In this document: in pieces, positions 43,458 to 52,397 of the stretch
Numbering within the stretch: the first letter of the stretch is position 1
Layout: each line of letters opens with the position of its first letter
Assembly (NCBI RefSeq): GCF_039645585.1
Contig: NZ_CP147915.1
Location: 744,001-808,000 of the forward strand
Length of the DNA: 64,000 bases
DNA from: Sulfurimonas sp. HSL-1656
Lineage (GTDB): Bacteria; Campylobacterota; Campylobacteria; Campylobacterales; Sulfurimonadaceae
Direction: 5' to 3'
The notes under the pieces: generated by a model
Databases searched by the model: none
Told to the model about the DNA's origin: nothing
Seen by the model: only the letters and a program-made list of their open reading frames with translations
Translations under genes and position numbers: made by a program

Positions 43458-43682
43458 ATGTTCAAACCCCATTCGCAGGAGCAGCTCAAAGCCCTCAGGG
43501 TGACGGCGGGGGAGCGCTACACGATCGAGTACCGCAACAAAGACTACTTCAACGGCGAAGAGACTGTTGAAAGGGGCACGGGGACGGCCGTGGTCACGGA
43601 ACAGGGGATCTTTTTCAACGTCGAGGACCCCTACGGGATGGAGAAGCTTATAATGCAGGCACGGGTCATCGCCCGCGGCTGA
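43458..43682 (+). CDS. Small protein of unknown function
   Basis: This 74-aa soluble protein is not a family I recognise. It reads as a small beta-rich domain (GERYTIEYRNKDYFNGEETV, GTAVVTEQGIFFNVED). It begins 14 bases after the mutS7 stop with an AGGAGGGCAACC ribosome site, so it is probably co-transcribed with it. Whether it has anything to do with repair is not known. Confidence 0.65.
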   Translation: MFKPHSQEQLKALRVTAGERYTIEYRNKDYFNGEETVERGTGTAVVTEQGIFFNVEDPYGMEKLIMQARVIARG

Positions 43683-43712
43683 ATCGTAAGGGGCGCTTGA
43701 AACGAAGACGTT

Positions 43713-43718
43713 ATAATC
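43713..43718 (+). promoter_or_regulatory. Promoter -10 before the small lipoprotein
   Basis: GACGTTATAATCC carries a perfect TATAAT, 33 bases before the start at 43751. Confidence 0.5.
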
Positions 43719-43750
43719 CGGTGATTGATTTGCCGGAGAAGGAGACCAGG

Positions 43751-44092
43751 ATGAAAAAAGTATGGATTGTTTTGACCGTCACGTTGCTGATGCTCGGCGG
43801 CTGTACCCAGGAGACGCAGAACAAGCTCGGCCACGGGCTGCAGAACTGGACGGGGACGAACGGGGTGCTCGATATCTACAGCGGCGGCAAGCTCGTGATG
43901 CGCTTTATCAAGATCGGCAAGATGAGTACGGCAAAGGGGACCGACGACAGTTCCCCGAGACCCTACCGCTACAGCTACGGCGTACTTGACAGCAACTTCA
44001 ACTATGAGGTGGACAGCGGCGAGAAGAAGCTCTATTTCGAAATCAGCGACTATTCGACCGAATATGTCTTTTATGAGAACCCGAAAGGCTGA
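43751..44092 (+). CDS. Small lipoprotein of unknown function
   Basis: This 113-aa protein has a clear lipobox (LLMLGGCTQE). The mature part is a short beta-rich domain (GVLDIYSGGKLVMRFIKIGK, YRYSYGVLDSNFNYEVDSGE, LYFEISDYSTEYVFYENP) that I do not recognise. The start at 43751 follows GGAGACCAGG. It lies 2 bases before dapE, so the two share a transcript. Confidence 0.72.
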   Translation: MKKVWIVLTVTLLMLGGCTQETQNKLGHGLQNWTGTNGVLDIYSGGKLVMRFIKIGKMSTAKGTDDSSPRPYRYSYGVLDSNFNYEVDSGEKKLYFEISDYSTEYVFYENPKG

Positions 44093-44094
44093 GT

Positions 44095-45189
44095 TTGGAC
44101 GTCGTTGAACTCTTCAAACACCTGATCGAACGCAAAAGCGAGACGCCGGACGACGGCGGCATCCTTGACTTCGTCGAAGGCTACCTCGACGGCTATACCG
44201 CCGTGCGCATCGACGTGGACGAGGTGAAGAACCTCTTTATCTACAAGCGTTTCGGCAGCGGGAAGCATCTCTGCTTCGCCGGGCACGTCGACGTCGTCCC
44301 GGCCGGGGAGGGGTGGGAGACCGACCCCTATACGGCCGTCGAAAAAGAGGGCAAGATCTACGGCCGCGGCGCGCAGGATATGAAAGCCGGCGTCTCGGCG
44401 TTCCTGCAGGCGGTCAAAGAGACGGAGAGCTTCGGCGGCACCCTCTCCTTGCTGCTCACGTCCGACGAGGAGGGGCCGGCGAAACACGGTACGGTGGAGC
44501 TGCTCAGGTGGCTGCAAGCGGAGGGGATGCTCCCCGATGCCTGTATCGTCGCCGAACCGACCTGCGAAGAGCGCTTCGGCGACGCCATCAAGGTCGGCCG
44601 CCGCGGCTCCATCAACGGGGTGATTGAAAAGCGGGGCAAACAGGGGCATGCCGCCTACCCCGAAAAGGCGAAGAACCCAATCCACAAAGTCGCCCAGGTG
44701 CTGCACCACATGGCAGGGGTCAACCTGGACGAGGGGGACGAATATTTCAGCCCCAGCCAGTTTGTCGTGACCGATATCCGTGCGGGGATGGAGGTGACCA
44801 ACGTGACGCCGGGCAAGCTGAAGATGATGTTCAATGTCCGCAACTCCACGAAAACCTCGAAGGAGGACATCGAGGCTTTTGTCCACCACTATTTCAAGGA
44901 GATGGATTACACCCTGACCCTCGACCAGAGCGCCAAGCCCTTTGTGACCGATGCGAACACCCACATCGTCCGGACGATCGATGCGGCGATCGCATCGGTC
45001 ACGGGCCTGCGTCCCAAACACTCCACGGCGGGCGGCACCTCAGATGCGCGCTTTATCGCCGAATACGGTATCGACGTCATCGAGTTCGGGGTACGCAACG
45101 ACACCATCCACGCGCCGAACGAATGCACGACGCCGGAGCAGGTCCGCGGGCTCTGCGACGTCTTCAAGCAGGTGATCGCCACCTACTGA
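44095..45189 (+). CDS. dapE: Succinyl-diaminopimelate desuccinylase
   Basis: This 364-aa M20 metallopeptidase removes succinate from N-succinyl-LL-DAP in lysine and cell-wall synthesis. The dizinc site is His64/Asp66 in FAGHVDVVPAG, Asp95 in GRGAQDMKAG, and Glu126-Glu127 in TSDEEGPA. A dimerisation domain follows (NGVIEKRGKQGHAAYPEKAK), then GGTSDARFIAEYG. The start is TTG 44095. Its 3' end overlaps the convergent ATPase/GNAT gene by 7 bases. Confidence 0.92.
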   Translation: MDVVELFKHLIERKSETPDDGGILDFVEGYLDGYTAVRIDVDEVKNLFIYKRFGSGKHLCFAGHVDVVPAGEGWETDPYTAVEKEGKIYGRGAQDMKAGVSAFLQAVKETESFGGTLSLLLTSDEEGPAKHGTVELLRWLQAEGMLPDACIVAEPTCEERFGDAIKVGRRGSINGVIEKRGKQGHAAYPEKAKNPIHKVAQVLHHMAGVNLDEGDEYFSPSQFVVTDIRAGMEVTNVTPGKLKMMFNVRNSTKTSKEDIEAFVHHYFKEMDYTLTLDQSAKPFVTDANTHIVRTIDAAIASVTGLRPKHSTAGGTSDARFIAEYGIDVIEFGVRNDTIHAPNECTTPEQVRGLCDVFKQVIATY

Positions 45190-46631
45190 GCCTCCGGTTC
45201 CGCGGAGGTCACCCTCGCTTCATCCTCCTGGATATACTCCAGCAGCCTTTTGGCGTTCTGTGAGTAGCACACCAGCTGCTCTTCGTCGACAAAGCGGCTG
45301 TTTTTACGCTGCAGTCGCACATAATCCTCATTATGGTAGAAACTGAAGAAGACCCCGCTGTAGAAGAAGTGGCGGCGGTTCAGCATAGTGACGACCTCGT
45401 CGATCTCCTCGATGTGGTGCAGGTTGAGATCAGCGTAGACCATTTCACAGTGGTCGGTGTGCATCAGGTCGATCAGCTCATCCAGTGCTTCGGGGTCGGG
45501 CAGCCCCTCGATGATGATGAAGCCGACATTGATGTGGGGGTTGAAGTGGTGGGTGAGGACCTGCCGGTTGGGGTTGGCCGGGCGGCTGACGGAGGCTTCG
45601 ACCTTGGCACAGTGGTAGGCGGCCTCGATCTGCTCCGCATAGCGGCCGGGCAGGAAGCGGTAGCGCTTATGGGTGTCAAAGACGAGAAAACTGATCATCG
45701 CCCCGCTGCGCAGGGATGCCTTGATCTGGCGTTCGATCTCCGTCTGTGAAGGGACCTCGCCGAGCACGATCGCCGTTTCGCACATCCCGTGGGAGAGGTT
45801 GGCCTTCTGGCTGTAGGGGTGCAGCATCAGGGCCTCGCCGTAGATGGCGTTGAGGTGCATCTGCGCGGCGGTGGCGATGATCGTATCGAACATCCGGTTC
45901 ATGATTCCCATCTTCTTGAACTCGGGATCGACGGCGGCAATGGCGATCTCGGCGATCTCGGCGTGGCGGGAGAGGACCAGGGCGAAGTGCCCGACGACGC
46001 GGACCCCGTAGACGGCGACGATGGAGACGACTTCGCGGTCCTCGTTGAGCTGGCGGATCTTGACGGGATCGTAAAACTGACTCTTGTAATAGGTGTAGTG
46101 GTAGTTCTTGTAGATGAGCTGCGCGATCCCCTCGGCGTCGGACGCTTCGAAACGTCGGACATCCAGCCGCTCAAGGATGGTCTGCTTGTCGGGCAGGACG
46201 GTGGAGGTCTTCCCGGTACGGATGTCATAGCTGTGCTCGAAGGCCTGGATGACGCTGAAACGTTTTCCCTTGTTCTCGAGCATGGTGAACCAGAAGCGGT
46301 CGACAAGATCGTAGATGCGGTAAAACCCCTTTTCGTGCGCCGCCGAACGGTCGACCGCCTCGCTCATGAACGGGGTGAAATCAAACGGAAGCCCGCTGTC
46401 CTCGACGTCGATCTGCAGCTGGCGGGGGGTGATGGTGAAACGGACCGTGACGTCCATGTTCTCTATCTTGATGTAGGCATGTTCGACGACGTTTTCCAGC
46501 AGCTGGTCGATCGCCTCGGAGAGCTGCTCGGGGCGGTGCAGCGGCAGCAGCTGCCGCAGGTGCTTGCAGGTGTAGCGTAGAAGCGAAAAGTGGGTCCTGC
46601 TGGTGAGGCGGATTTCGATGAGGTCACGCAT
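45183..46631 (-). CDS. GHKL ATPase / GNAT acetyltransferase fusion
   Basis: This 482-aa protein joins two domains. Residues 1-125 resemble RsbW-type anti-sigma ATPases (SEAIDQLLENVVEHAYIKIE with the N-box Asn, then LQIDVEDSGLPFDF). Residues about 145-270 are a GNAT domain (VSIVAVYGVRVVGHFALVLS, AIAAVDPEFKKMGIMNRMFD). The last 200 residues look like a degenerate second acyltransferase-like region, with no clear motif. The start is ATG 46631 (MRDLIEIRLTS), 8 bases inside the upstream gene. An RsbW-like switch coupled to acetylation is plausible, but neither the partner sigma nor the substrate is known. Confidence 0.72.
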   Translation of the reverse strand: MRDLIEIRLTSRTHFSLLRYTCKHLRQLLPLHRPEQLSEAIDQLLENVVEHAYIKIENMDVTVRFTITPRQLQIDVEDSGLPFDFTPFMSEAVDRSAAHEKGFYRIYDLVDRFWFTMLENKGKRFSVIQAFEHSYDIRTGKTSTVLPDKQTILERLDVRRFEASDAEGIAQLIYKNYHYTYYKSQFYDPVKIRQLNEDREVVSIVAVYGVRVVGHFALVLSRHAEIAEIAIAAVDPEFKKMGIMNRMFDTIIATAAQMHLNAIYGEALMLHPYSQKANLSHGMCETAIVLGEVPSQTEIERQIKASLRSGAMISFLVFDTHKRYRFLPGRYAEQIEAAYHCAKVEASVSRPANPNRQVLTHHFNPHINVGFIIIEGLPDPEALDELIDLMHTDHCEMVYADLNLHHIEEIDEVVTMLNRRHFFYSGVFFSFYHNEDYVRLQRKNSRFVDEEQLVCYSQNAKRLLEYIQEDEARVTSAEPEAQ

Positions 46632-47814
46632 CTTCCATCGCCTCCAGGGCGGCAAGCGCCATGATTTTCATGCCGTAGCGCAGGGCGTCGTCATCGACGT
46701 CGAAGCGGGCATTGTGCTGCGGAACGCAGGTCCCCTTGTCCGGGTCGCAGGTCCCCAGGCGGAAAAAGGCGCCCGGGACGATCTCGAGGTAGCGCCCGAA
46801 GTCCTCGCCGCCCATGACCGGGTCGGCGAGGTCGATGACGTTCGGTTCACCCAGGACGGTTGCTGCGGCGCGCCGTACGATGTCGACCATGGCGTCGTCG
46901 TTCGTGACCTCGGGGGAACCGAAACGGTAGGCAAAGTCATACGTCGCGTGCATGGAGTCGCAGATCCCTTTGATGGAGACCTCCATCATCCCGGGGATGG
47001 CGTGGCGCACGTCGTGGTTGACGGTCCGCACCGTCCCGCACACCTTGACGTGGTCGCAGATGACGTTGGGGGCCCTGCCGCCTTCGACGGTCCCCAGCGA
47101 GATGACGGCGGGGTGGAGCGGGTCGATCCGGCGCGAGACGATATGGTTGAGGGAGTTCACCGCCATCGACATGACGAGGATGGCGTCCACCCCCTCGTGG
47201 GGGCGTGCCCCGTGCGCGCTTTTGCCGAAGATCTCGATCTCGAAGGTGTCGGCGGAGGCGAGCATCACCCCGTACTTGTAACCGATCTGCCCGGTCGGCA
47301 GATAGGGGTAGGCGTGCAGGCCGAAGATGGCCTTGACCCCCTCCAGTGCCCCGTGCTCGATCATCTGGGAGCTTCCCCCTTCGGTGATCTCCTCGGCCGG
47401 CTGGAAGATGAAACGGAGATTCCGGCGGAGCTCGCCTTCAATGCGTTTGAGGGCCAGGGCGGCTCCGAGCAGGACGGCGGTATGGGCATCGTGCCCGCAG
47501 GCGTGCATGATGCCCGGTGCCTGCGAGGCATAGTCGCGTTCGGTGCGCTCCTCGATCGGGAGGGCGTCAATGTCGGCGCGCAGGGCGACAAAGGGGGCAT
47601 TTTCGTCGACGATGATCTCCGCGATCAGGCCGTAGTGCTCTTCGAAAGAGCGGACCCTTATTCCCTCCGCTTCGAGAATACCTTTGAGCATCAGGGTCGT
47701 CTGCGCTTCCGCCCCGGAGAGTTCGGGATGGGCATGCAGTTCATGCCGCAGGGTCACGATCCGCTCCTGGATAGTGTCAATCGTTTCGAACAGCACGGTA
47801 TGATCTGTTTCCAT
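46624..47814 (-). CDS. M20 family amidohydrolase
   Basis: This 396-aa enzyme belongs to the aminoacylase/hippurate-hydrolase branch of M20. Metal ligands appear in MHACGHDAHTAVLLGAA, FQPAEEITEGG and later in MGGEDFGRYLEIVPGAFF. Likely activity is hydrolysis of N-acyl amino acids; the exact substrate (hippurate, N-acetyl-amino acids or an auxin-like amide) cannot be told. The start follows GAGGTGATGT. It overlaps the ATPase/GNAT gene by 8 bases. Confidence 0.85.
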   Translation of the reverse strand: METDHTVLFETIDTIQERIVTLRHELHAHPELSGAEAQTTLMLKGILEAEGIRVRSFEEHYGLIAEIIVDENAPFVALRADIDALPIEERTERDYASQAPGIMHACGHDAHTAVLLGAALALKRIEGELRRNLRFIFQPAEEITEGGSSQMIEHGALEGVKAIFGLHAYPYLPTGQIGYKYGVMLASADTFEIEIFGKSAHGARPHEGVDAILVMSMAVNSLNHIVSRRIDPLHPAVISLGTVEGGRAPNVICDHVKVCGTVRTVNHDVRHAIPGMMEVSIKGICDSMHATYDFAYRFGSPEVTNDDAMVDIVRRAAATVLGEPNVIDLADPVMGGEDFGRYLEIVPGAFFRLGTCDPDKGTCVPQHNARFDVDDDALRYGMKIMALAALEAMEDA

Positions 47815-47893
47815 ACATCACCTCACCTATGTGGTTTGATTATAGTGCACTCCGATTGAAAGCAATCTTTGATGCGGCAGTCCTCACTTATGC

Positions 47894-47899
47894 TAAAAT
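47894..47899 (+). promoter_or_regulatory. Promoter -10 for the thioredoxin/RidA pair
   Basis: TTATGCTAAAATG is the phylum-type -10, 21 bases before the ATG at 47920, with GAGGGG between them. Confidence 0.55.
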
Positions 47900-47919
47900 G
47901 AACCGACACGAGGGGACTT

Positions 47920-48312
47920 ATGCGGTATGCACTGATACTTATTTTTTTCACGGCACTGTTGACGGCGGCACCGGCGGAGTGGGCCAAGGATTACGACACG
48001 GCCAGGCAGATCGCGGCGCAGGAGGGGAAGATCGTCTACCTCCTTATCACCGCGCCCGGCTGCCGCTGGTGCAAACGCTTCAAACGGACGACGCTCAAAG
48101 ACAAAGCGGTCCGGGAGCGTCTGGCGGCGCTGGCCGTCGGCGTGGAGGTCGAGCGTGACAGCGGCGCTTATCCCGCCAAATTCAAGGCGCCGATGATCCC
48201 CATGCACTATTTTTTAAGTGCCGATGAGAGGGTTTTGGTTAAAATGCCGGGCTACTGGAACATAGAGGATTTTATGTCCATACTCGACGATGTGGAAAGG
48301 AAACGAAAATAA
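47920..48312 (+). CDS. Exported thioredoxin-fold protein
   Basis: This 130-aa protein has a signal peptide (MRYALILIFFTALLTAAPA). A thioredoxin fold follows, with the redox motif Cys-Arg-Trp-Cys (APGCRWCKR) and a short form ending GYWNIEDFMSILDD. It resembles SoxW-like and DUF255-type periplasmic thioredoxins, including the one at 16679. It should act in periplasmic thiol exchange. The stop TAATG overlaps the RidA start by one base. Confidence 0.8.
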   Translation: MRYALILIFFTALLTAAPAEWAKDYDTARQIAAQEGKIVYLLITAPGCRWCKRFKRTTLKDKAVRERLAALAVGVEVERDSGAYPAKFKAPMIPMHYFLSADERVLVKMPGYWNIEDFMSILDDVERKRK

Positions 48313-48686
48313 TGCAGTACGTGCAGACAGCAGACGCCCCGGCGGCGATAGGACCCTATTCTCAGGCGGTGAAGGTAAACGGGATGGTCTACACCTCCGG
48401 GCAGATCGCACTGACCCCGGCGGGCGAGATGTGTGAAAACGACATTACGGTTCAGACGAAACAGGTGCTTTCAAACCTGACGGCAGTCCTTGAAGCGGCG
48501 GGAAGCGGGCTGGACAAAGTGATCAAGACGACGATCTTCCTCGATAACATGGACGATTTCGCGACCGTTAACGCCCTCTATGCCGAAGCCTTCGGCGACC
48601 ATAAACCGGCACGTTCGACGGTAGCGGTCAAAACACTGCCCAAAAACGCCCTGGTGGAGATTGACGCGATCGCCCTTGCGGATTAA
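48312..48686 (+). CDS. ridA: RidA-family enamine/imine deaminase
   Basis: This 124-aa protein hydrolyses reactive 2-aminoacrylate and related imines from PLP enzymes. The family run is intact: PAAIGPYSQAVKVNGMVYTS, GQIALTP, NLTAVLEAAGSGLDKVIKTT, and the C-terminal ARSTVAVKTLPKNALVEIDA with the conserved Arg and Glu. It is coupled to the thioredoxin gene by a one-base overlap. Confidence 0.92.
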   Translation: MQYVQTADAPAAIGPYSQAVKVNGMVYTSGQIALTPAGEMCENDITVQTKQVLSNLTAVLEAAGSGLDKVIKTTIFLDNMDDFATVNALYAEAFGDHKPARSTVAVKTLPKNALVEIDAIALAD

Positions 48687-48698
48687 AGCCTTTTTGGC

Positions 48699-48704
48699 TA
48701 TAAT
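48699..48704 (+). promoter_or_regulatory. Promoter -10 of the rplU leader
   Basis: TTTTTGGCTATAATTCG is a strong extended -10. Transcription should begin near 48711, about 200 bases before rplU. Confidence 0.7.
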
Positions 48705-48721
48705 TCGCCCACTAAAAGAAC

Positions 48722-48885
48722 AGGGACCTCTCTTGAAGACTGAGAGTGTAACCAGAGGATTGCGCTGAAACAGCGGCATGCGTGTCGCTGATGGCTCTCC
48801 TCCATCCAGGCGCTAAAAGGCCTGATCGAACTGATTGTCACGTTTTGATGGGTCGGATACACTCTGAGTCTTTAAGTAGAGATTC
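48722..48885 (+). ncRNA. Highly structured leader RNA before rplU
   Basis: A long closing helix joins 48736-48750 to 48858-48872: 14 of 15 positions pair, with one G-G mismatch, and further pairing extends outward from CTCT near 48728 to AGAG near 48877. Inside are a helix GAGGA (48755-48759)/TCCTC (48798-48802), a hairpin CAGCGGCA (48771-48778)/TGTCGCTG (48783-48790) with a 4-base loop, and a hairpin CAGGC (48807-48811)/GCCTG (48820-48824). It may be an L21-type autoregulatory leader or a separate small RNA. The length and closed-rod shape also allow a 6S-like RNA. Confidence 0.6.
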
Positions 48886-48911
48886 TTTTCTATACATTAC
48901 AAGGAAATGCT

Positions 48912-49220
48912 ATGTACGCAATCATCAAAAACGGTGGCAAGCAGTATAAAGTAGAAGAGGGCGATATCCTCCTGCTTGACAAAATGAGCCTTGAGCCGAA
49001 AGCAACGCTCGAGATCAAAGAAGTACTCGCGGTCAATGCCGGTGAGCTGAAAGTCGGTGCTCCTTTTGTTGACGGTGCGGTTGTAACTGCAGAAGTCATC
49101 AACGAAGGCCGCGACAAGAAAGTCACGATCTACAAAAAGCGCCGTCGTAAGGACAGCAAACTCAAGCGCGGTTTCCGCCGCAGCTTCACACGCGTTCGCA
49201 TCACGAAGATCGCGGCGTAA
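48912..49220 (+). CDS. rplU: 50S ribosomal protein L21
   Basis: This 102-aa protein starts [14 protein letters not shown] and has the basic [19 protein letters not shown] segment and RVRITKIAA end typical of L21, which binds 23S rRNA. Codon choice is highly optimised. AAGGAAATGCT precedes the start. The long structured leader upstream suggests feedback control of rplU-rpmA. Confidence 0.96.
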   Translation: MYAIIKNGGKQYKVEEGDILLLDKMSLEPKATLEIKEVLAVNAGELKVGAPFVDGAVVTAEVINEGRDKKVTIYKKRRRKDSKLKRGFRRSFTRVRITKIAA

Positions 49221-49237
49221 TCTAGGAGGAGTTCGAT

Positions 49238-49495
49238 ATGGCACACAAGAAAGGTCAAGGTAGTACACAGAATAACCGCGATTCCGCGGGACGTAGACTT
49301 GGTGTGAAAAAGTACGGCGGCGAAACTGTCAAAGCCGGAAACATCATCGTTCGCCAGCGTGGTACGAAAGTACACCCGGGTCAGAACATCGGCATGGGTA
49401 AAGACCACACGCTGTACGCACTGGTTGACGGCATCGTTCAGTTCGAGCGCAAAGACAAGACCCGCAAGCAGGTCTCTATCGTACCGGCTTCCTAA
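49238..49495 (+). CDS. rpmA: 50S ribosomal protein L27
   Basis: This 85-aa protein starts [20 protein letters not shown], so its N-terminal tail reaches toward the peptidyl-transferase centre without the cleaved extension seen in Firmicutes. [15 protein letters not shown] is the family core. It lies 17 bases after rplU with an AGGAGG site. Confidence 0.96.
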   Translation: MAHKKGQGSTQNNRDSAGRRLGVKKYGGETVKAGNIIVRQRGTKVHPGQNIGMGKDHTLYALVDGIVQFERKDKTRKQVSIVPAS

Positions 49496-49514
49496 GCTCT
49501 CTACCCCTAAATCA

Positions 49515-49534
49515 GGCGCTGCTTCGGCAGGGCC
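49515..49534 (+). terminator. UUCG hairpin after rpmA
   Basis: CTGC-TTCG-GCAG with an outer GGC/GCC pairing (one G-G mismatch) lies 20 bases past the rpmA stop. CGCTTTC follows, so termination is probably partial. Confidence 0.45.
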
Positions 49535-49563
49535 GCTTTCATCTATTCACCTTTATTTAACAG

Positions 49564-49569
49564 TATACT
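49564..49569 (+). promoter_or_regulatory. Promoter -10 for obgE
   Basis: TATACT in AACAGTATACTTC lies 56 bases before the obgE start and downstream of the rpmA hairpin. Confidence 0.45.
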
Positions 49570-49624
49570 TCTAAAACGGATGTCCAAGTCTTCTGTTGAG
49601 TGAAGCCCTACAAGGATTTAATGT

Positions 49625-50725
49625 ATGTTTGTCGATCAGATCGAATTGGAATTATCATCGGGAAAAGGCGGCGCAGGCTGTGTGGCGTTCCGCCGCGAGA
49701 AATTTGTGACCAACGGCGGTCCGAACGGCGGTGACGGCGGACGGGGCGGGGACGTCTGGTTCCGCGTCGACAACAATACCCATACCCTGGCGCACTACCA
49801 CGGCAAGCATAAGCTCGTGGCGGAAAACGGCCGCCCGGGGCTTGGCTCCAACATGACGGGCAAGTCGGCACCGAAGCTCTTCGTGATCGTGCCGCCGGGC
49901 ACCCAGGTGTTCGATGCCGAGAGCGGCGAGCTGCTGATGGACCTTGTCCATGAGGGCCAGGAGCAGCAGCTGCTGCAGGGCGGCAAGGGCGGCCTGGGCA
50001 ATACCCACTTCAAATCCTCGACGAACCAGCGCCCGACCTATGCGCAGCCGGGCGAACCCGGTGAGACCCGCCGGGTCCGTCTGGAGCTGAAACTGATCGC
50101 GGACGTCGGTCTCGTCGGCTTCCCCAATGTCGGGAAATCGACGCTTATTTCGACCGTCTCCAATGCGACGCCGGAGATCGCCAACTACGAATTTACGACT
50201 TTGACACCGAAACTGGGACAGGTCCGCGTCAGCGATTTCGAGTCGTTCGTCATGGCGGATATCCCGGGGATCATCGACGGCGCCAGCGAAGGGCGCGGCC
50301 TTGGGCTGCAGTTCCTGCGCCATATCGAGCGGACGAAGACGCTGCTTTTCATGATCGACCTGGCATCGTATATGACGATGACCTACCAGTACGAGACGCT
50401 GCAGCAGGAGCTGGAGCGGTTCAGCGAACTGCTCGCCACGCGCGCTTTCGCGATCGCGCTGACCCGCGTCGACGCCCTCTCCAAAGAGGAGGCCGAGGAG
50501 AAGATCGCCGAGATGATGAAGCTGGTGGGCGTCAAGCCGTCACAGCACAGCCGTTTCGGTTTCGATGACGCCCTGCCGTTTTACGAGCAGGACCTCTCCG
50601 ACGAGACGCAGCAATTTGACCGCGAGAAACCGTTCTTCATGGCAGCCATCTCCTCCGTTGCCCATGAAAATATCAAACCGCTCAATTTTGCGCTGCATAC
50701 CCTGATAGGAATGGAGCAAGCTTGA
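49625..50725 (+). CDS. obgE: GTPase ObgE/CgtA
   Basis: This 366-aa GTPase acts in late 50S assembly and stress response. The glycine-rich Obg domain is at the N-terminus ([31 protein letters not shown]-like loop). The G domain has [18 protein letters not shown] and TRVDALS. There is no extended acidic C-terminus. The order rplU-rpmA-obgE is widely conserved. It overlaps proB by 4 bases. Confidence 0.95.
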   Translation: MFVDQIELELSSGKGGAGCVAFRREKFVTNGGPNGGDGGRGGDVWFRVDNNTHTLAHYHGKHKLVAENGRPGLGSNMTGKSAPKLFVIVPPGTQVFDAESGELLMDLVHEGQEQQLLQGGKGGLGNTHFKSSTNQRPTYAQPGEPGETRRVRLELKLIADVGLVGFPNVGKSTLISTVSNATPEIANYEFTTLTPKLGQVRVSDFESFVMADIPGIIDGASEGRGLGLQFLRHIERTKTLLFMIDLASYMTMTYQYETLQQELERFSELLATRAFAIALTRVDALSKEEAEEKIAEMMKLVGVKPSQHSRFGFDDALPFYEQDLSDETQQFDREKPFFMAAISSVAHENIKPLNFALHTLIGMEQA

Positions 50726-51492
50726 AACGCATCGTCCTCAAGGTCGGCAGCGCCGTCCTGACAGAGAACAACCGCATTGCCCGCGACCGGATGCAGAACC
50801 TGGTCAACCTGATCGCCCGCCTCAAAGCACGCTACGAAGTGATCCTCGTTTCCAGCGGCGCCGTCGCGGCGGGCTATACGGAGCTCAAGCTCGATAAAAG
50901 CGTCCTGGCGAACAAGCAGGCCCTCGCCTCCATCGGGCAGCCGCTGCTGATGAACCGCTACAAGAAGAAGTTCGAAAAGCACGGCATCCTGCCGGCGCAG
51001 GTCCTGGTGACGGCGGCGAACTTCTACACGGAGAGCCAGGCGGAAAAGGCCCGCAATACCATCGATACTCTCATTGGGAACGGGGTGCTGCCGATCATCA
51101 ACGAGAACGACGCCACCGCCGTCGAAGAGCTGGTCCTGGGCGACAATGACCAGCTTTCCGCCTATACGGCATACCATTTCAACGCCGACCTGCTGGTGAT
51201 CCTCTCCGATATCAACGCCTATTACGACAAGGACCCGCACTGCCATGACGATGCCTGCGTCCGCCCGCTCGTACACGCTATCAAGGCGGAGGAGCTCTCC
51301 AAAGAGGTGACACCGCACAACAGCTTTGCCACGGGGGGCATCGTTACCAAGCTTAAAGCGGCGCATTTCCTCCTTGAACGCGGCCGCAGCATGTTCCTGG
51401 CCAGCGGGTTTGACCTAGAGGATGTTGAGAACTTCCTTCTGAATGATAAGCAGAGCGGCGGCACGCTCTTCACACCTGAGAGTGCCGCATGA
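50722..51492 (+). CDS. proB: Glutamate 5-kinase
   Basis: This 256-aa amino-acid kinase performs the first step of proline synthesis, ATP-dependent phosphorylation of glutamate. Seen are [32 protein letters not shown] and a [17 protein letters not shown] motif. The C-terminal PUA domain of longer ProB proteins is absent, as usual in this phylum. The start is TTG 50722, coupled to obgE. Confidence 0.93.
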   Translation: MKRIVLKVGSAVLTENNRIARDRMQNLVNLIARLKARYEVILVSSGAVAAGYTELKLDKSVLANKQALASIGQPLLMNRYKKKFEKHGILPAQVLVTAANFYTESQAEKARNTIDTLIGNGVLPIINENDATAVEELVLGDNDQLSAYTAYHFNADLLVILSDINAYYDKDPHCHDDACVRPLVHAIKAEELSKEVTPHNSFATGGIVTKLKAAHFLLERGRSMFLASGFDLEDVENFLLNDKQSGGTLFTPESAA

Positions 51493-52397
51493 AAGTGATC
51501 TTTATGGGGACGCCGGATTATGCCTCCCGGATACTGGAAACACTGATCGCGCAGAGTGATATCGAGGTCGTCGCGGCCTACACCCAGCCGGACAAACCGG
51601 TCGGGCGGAAAAAAGTGATGACGCCGCCGCCGGTAAAAACCGTCGCACTTGAAGCGGGCATCCCGGTCTACCAGCCTGAGCGTCTCCGCGAGGCACAGAC
51701 CGTTGAGACACTGCGGACGATCCCCTGCGACTATATCGTCGTCGCCGCCTACGGGCAGATTCTGCCCAAAGCCGTGCTCGATCACGCCCCCTGTATGAAC
51801 CTGCACGCCTCTATTTTGCCGCAGTACCGCGGCGCGAGCCCCATCCAGCAGAGCCTGCTGAACGGCGATAAAGAGACCGGTGTGACGGCGATGTTGATGG
51901 AGGAGGGGCTTGATACCGGGCCTATTCTCACAATCGAACGGATAACGATCGGTGATGATGAAACGGTCGGCACTCTTTTTGAACGCCTGACCGACCTCGC
52001 TGCCAAGATGACGCCGGAAGTGCTGCGGGCCTATCCGACACTGACGCCGGTAGCGCAGAATGATGCCGAGGCGAGCCTCTGCAAGAAGATCAGCAAGGCT
52101 GACGGCGAAGTGATCTTTGACGACGCCGTGACGCTCTACAACAAGTACCGCGCCTTCACCCCCTGGCCGGGGGTCTACCTGGAAAGCGGCCTGAAACTGA
52201 CGAAGATGACGCTGGCGGAACCAACGGGGACAAACACCCCCGGTCGTATTCTTGCCGTCGAGAAAACGCGGGTGAAAGTAGGCTGCAGCAACGGTGCACT
52301 CTGGGTCGAAACGGTTCAGCCGCCCTCCAAAAAGGCGATGGCGGTGAACGATTACCTCAACGGAAAACGGCTCGGTCTTGACGATACGCTGGCTTGA
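51489..52397 (+). CDS. fmt: Methionyl-tRNA formyltransferase
   Basis: This 302-aa enzyme formylates initiator Met-tRNA using 10-formyl-THF. The signature region [19 protein letters not shown] contains the catalytic His and the SxLPxxRGxxPIQ-type motif. The N-terminal [13 protein letters not shown] and C-terminal OB-fold ([15 protein letters not shown]) are also present. ATGA overlap with proB; 20-base overlap with birA. Confidence 0.95.
   Translation: MKVIFMGTPDYASRILETLIAQSDIEVVAAYTQPDKPVGRKKVMTPPPVKTVALEAGIPVYQPERLREAQTVETLRTIPCDYIVVAAYGQILPKAVLDHAPCMNLHASILPQYRGASPIQQSLLNGDKETGVTAMLMEEGLDTGPILTIERITIGDDETVGTLFERLTDLAAKMTPEVLRAYPTLTPVAQNDAEASLCKKISKADGEVIFDDAVTLYNKYRAFTPWPGVYLESGLKLTKMTLAEPTGTNTPGRILAVEKTRVKVGCSNGALWVETVQPPSKKAMAVNDYLNGKRLGLDDTLA

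Noticed and set aside
45183-45189. Frameshift or truncation where dapE meets the convergent gene
   Set aside because: The 7-base tail-to-tail overlap leaves both proteins at normal length with plausible C-termini.
48891-48896. TATACA as a second rplU promoter
   Set aside because: It would start transcription within about 10 bases of the start codon, inside or next to the ribosome site.
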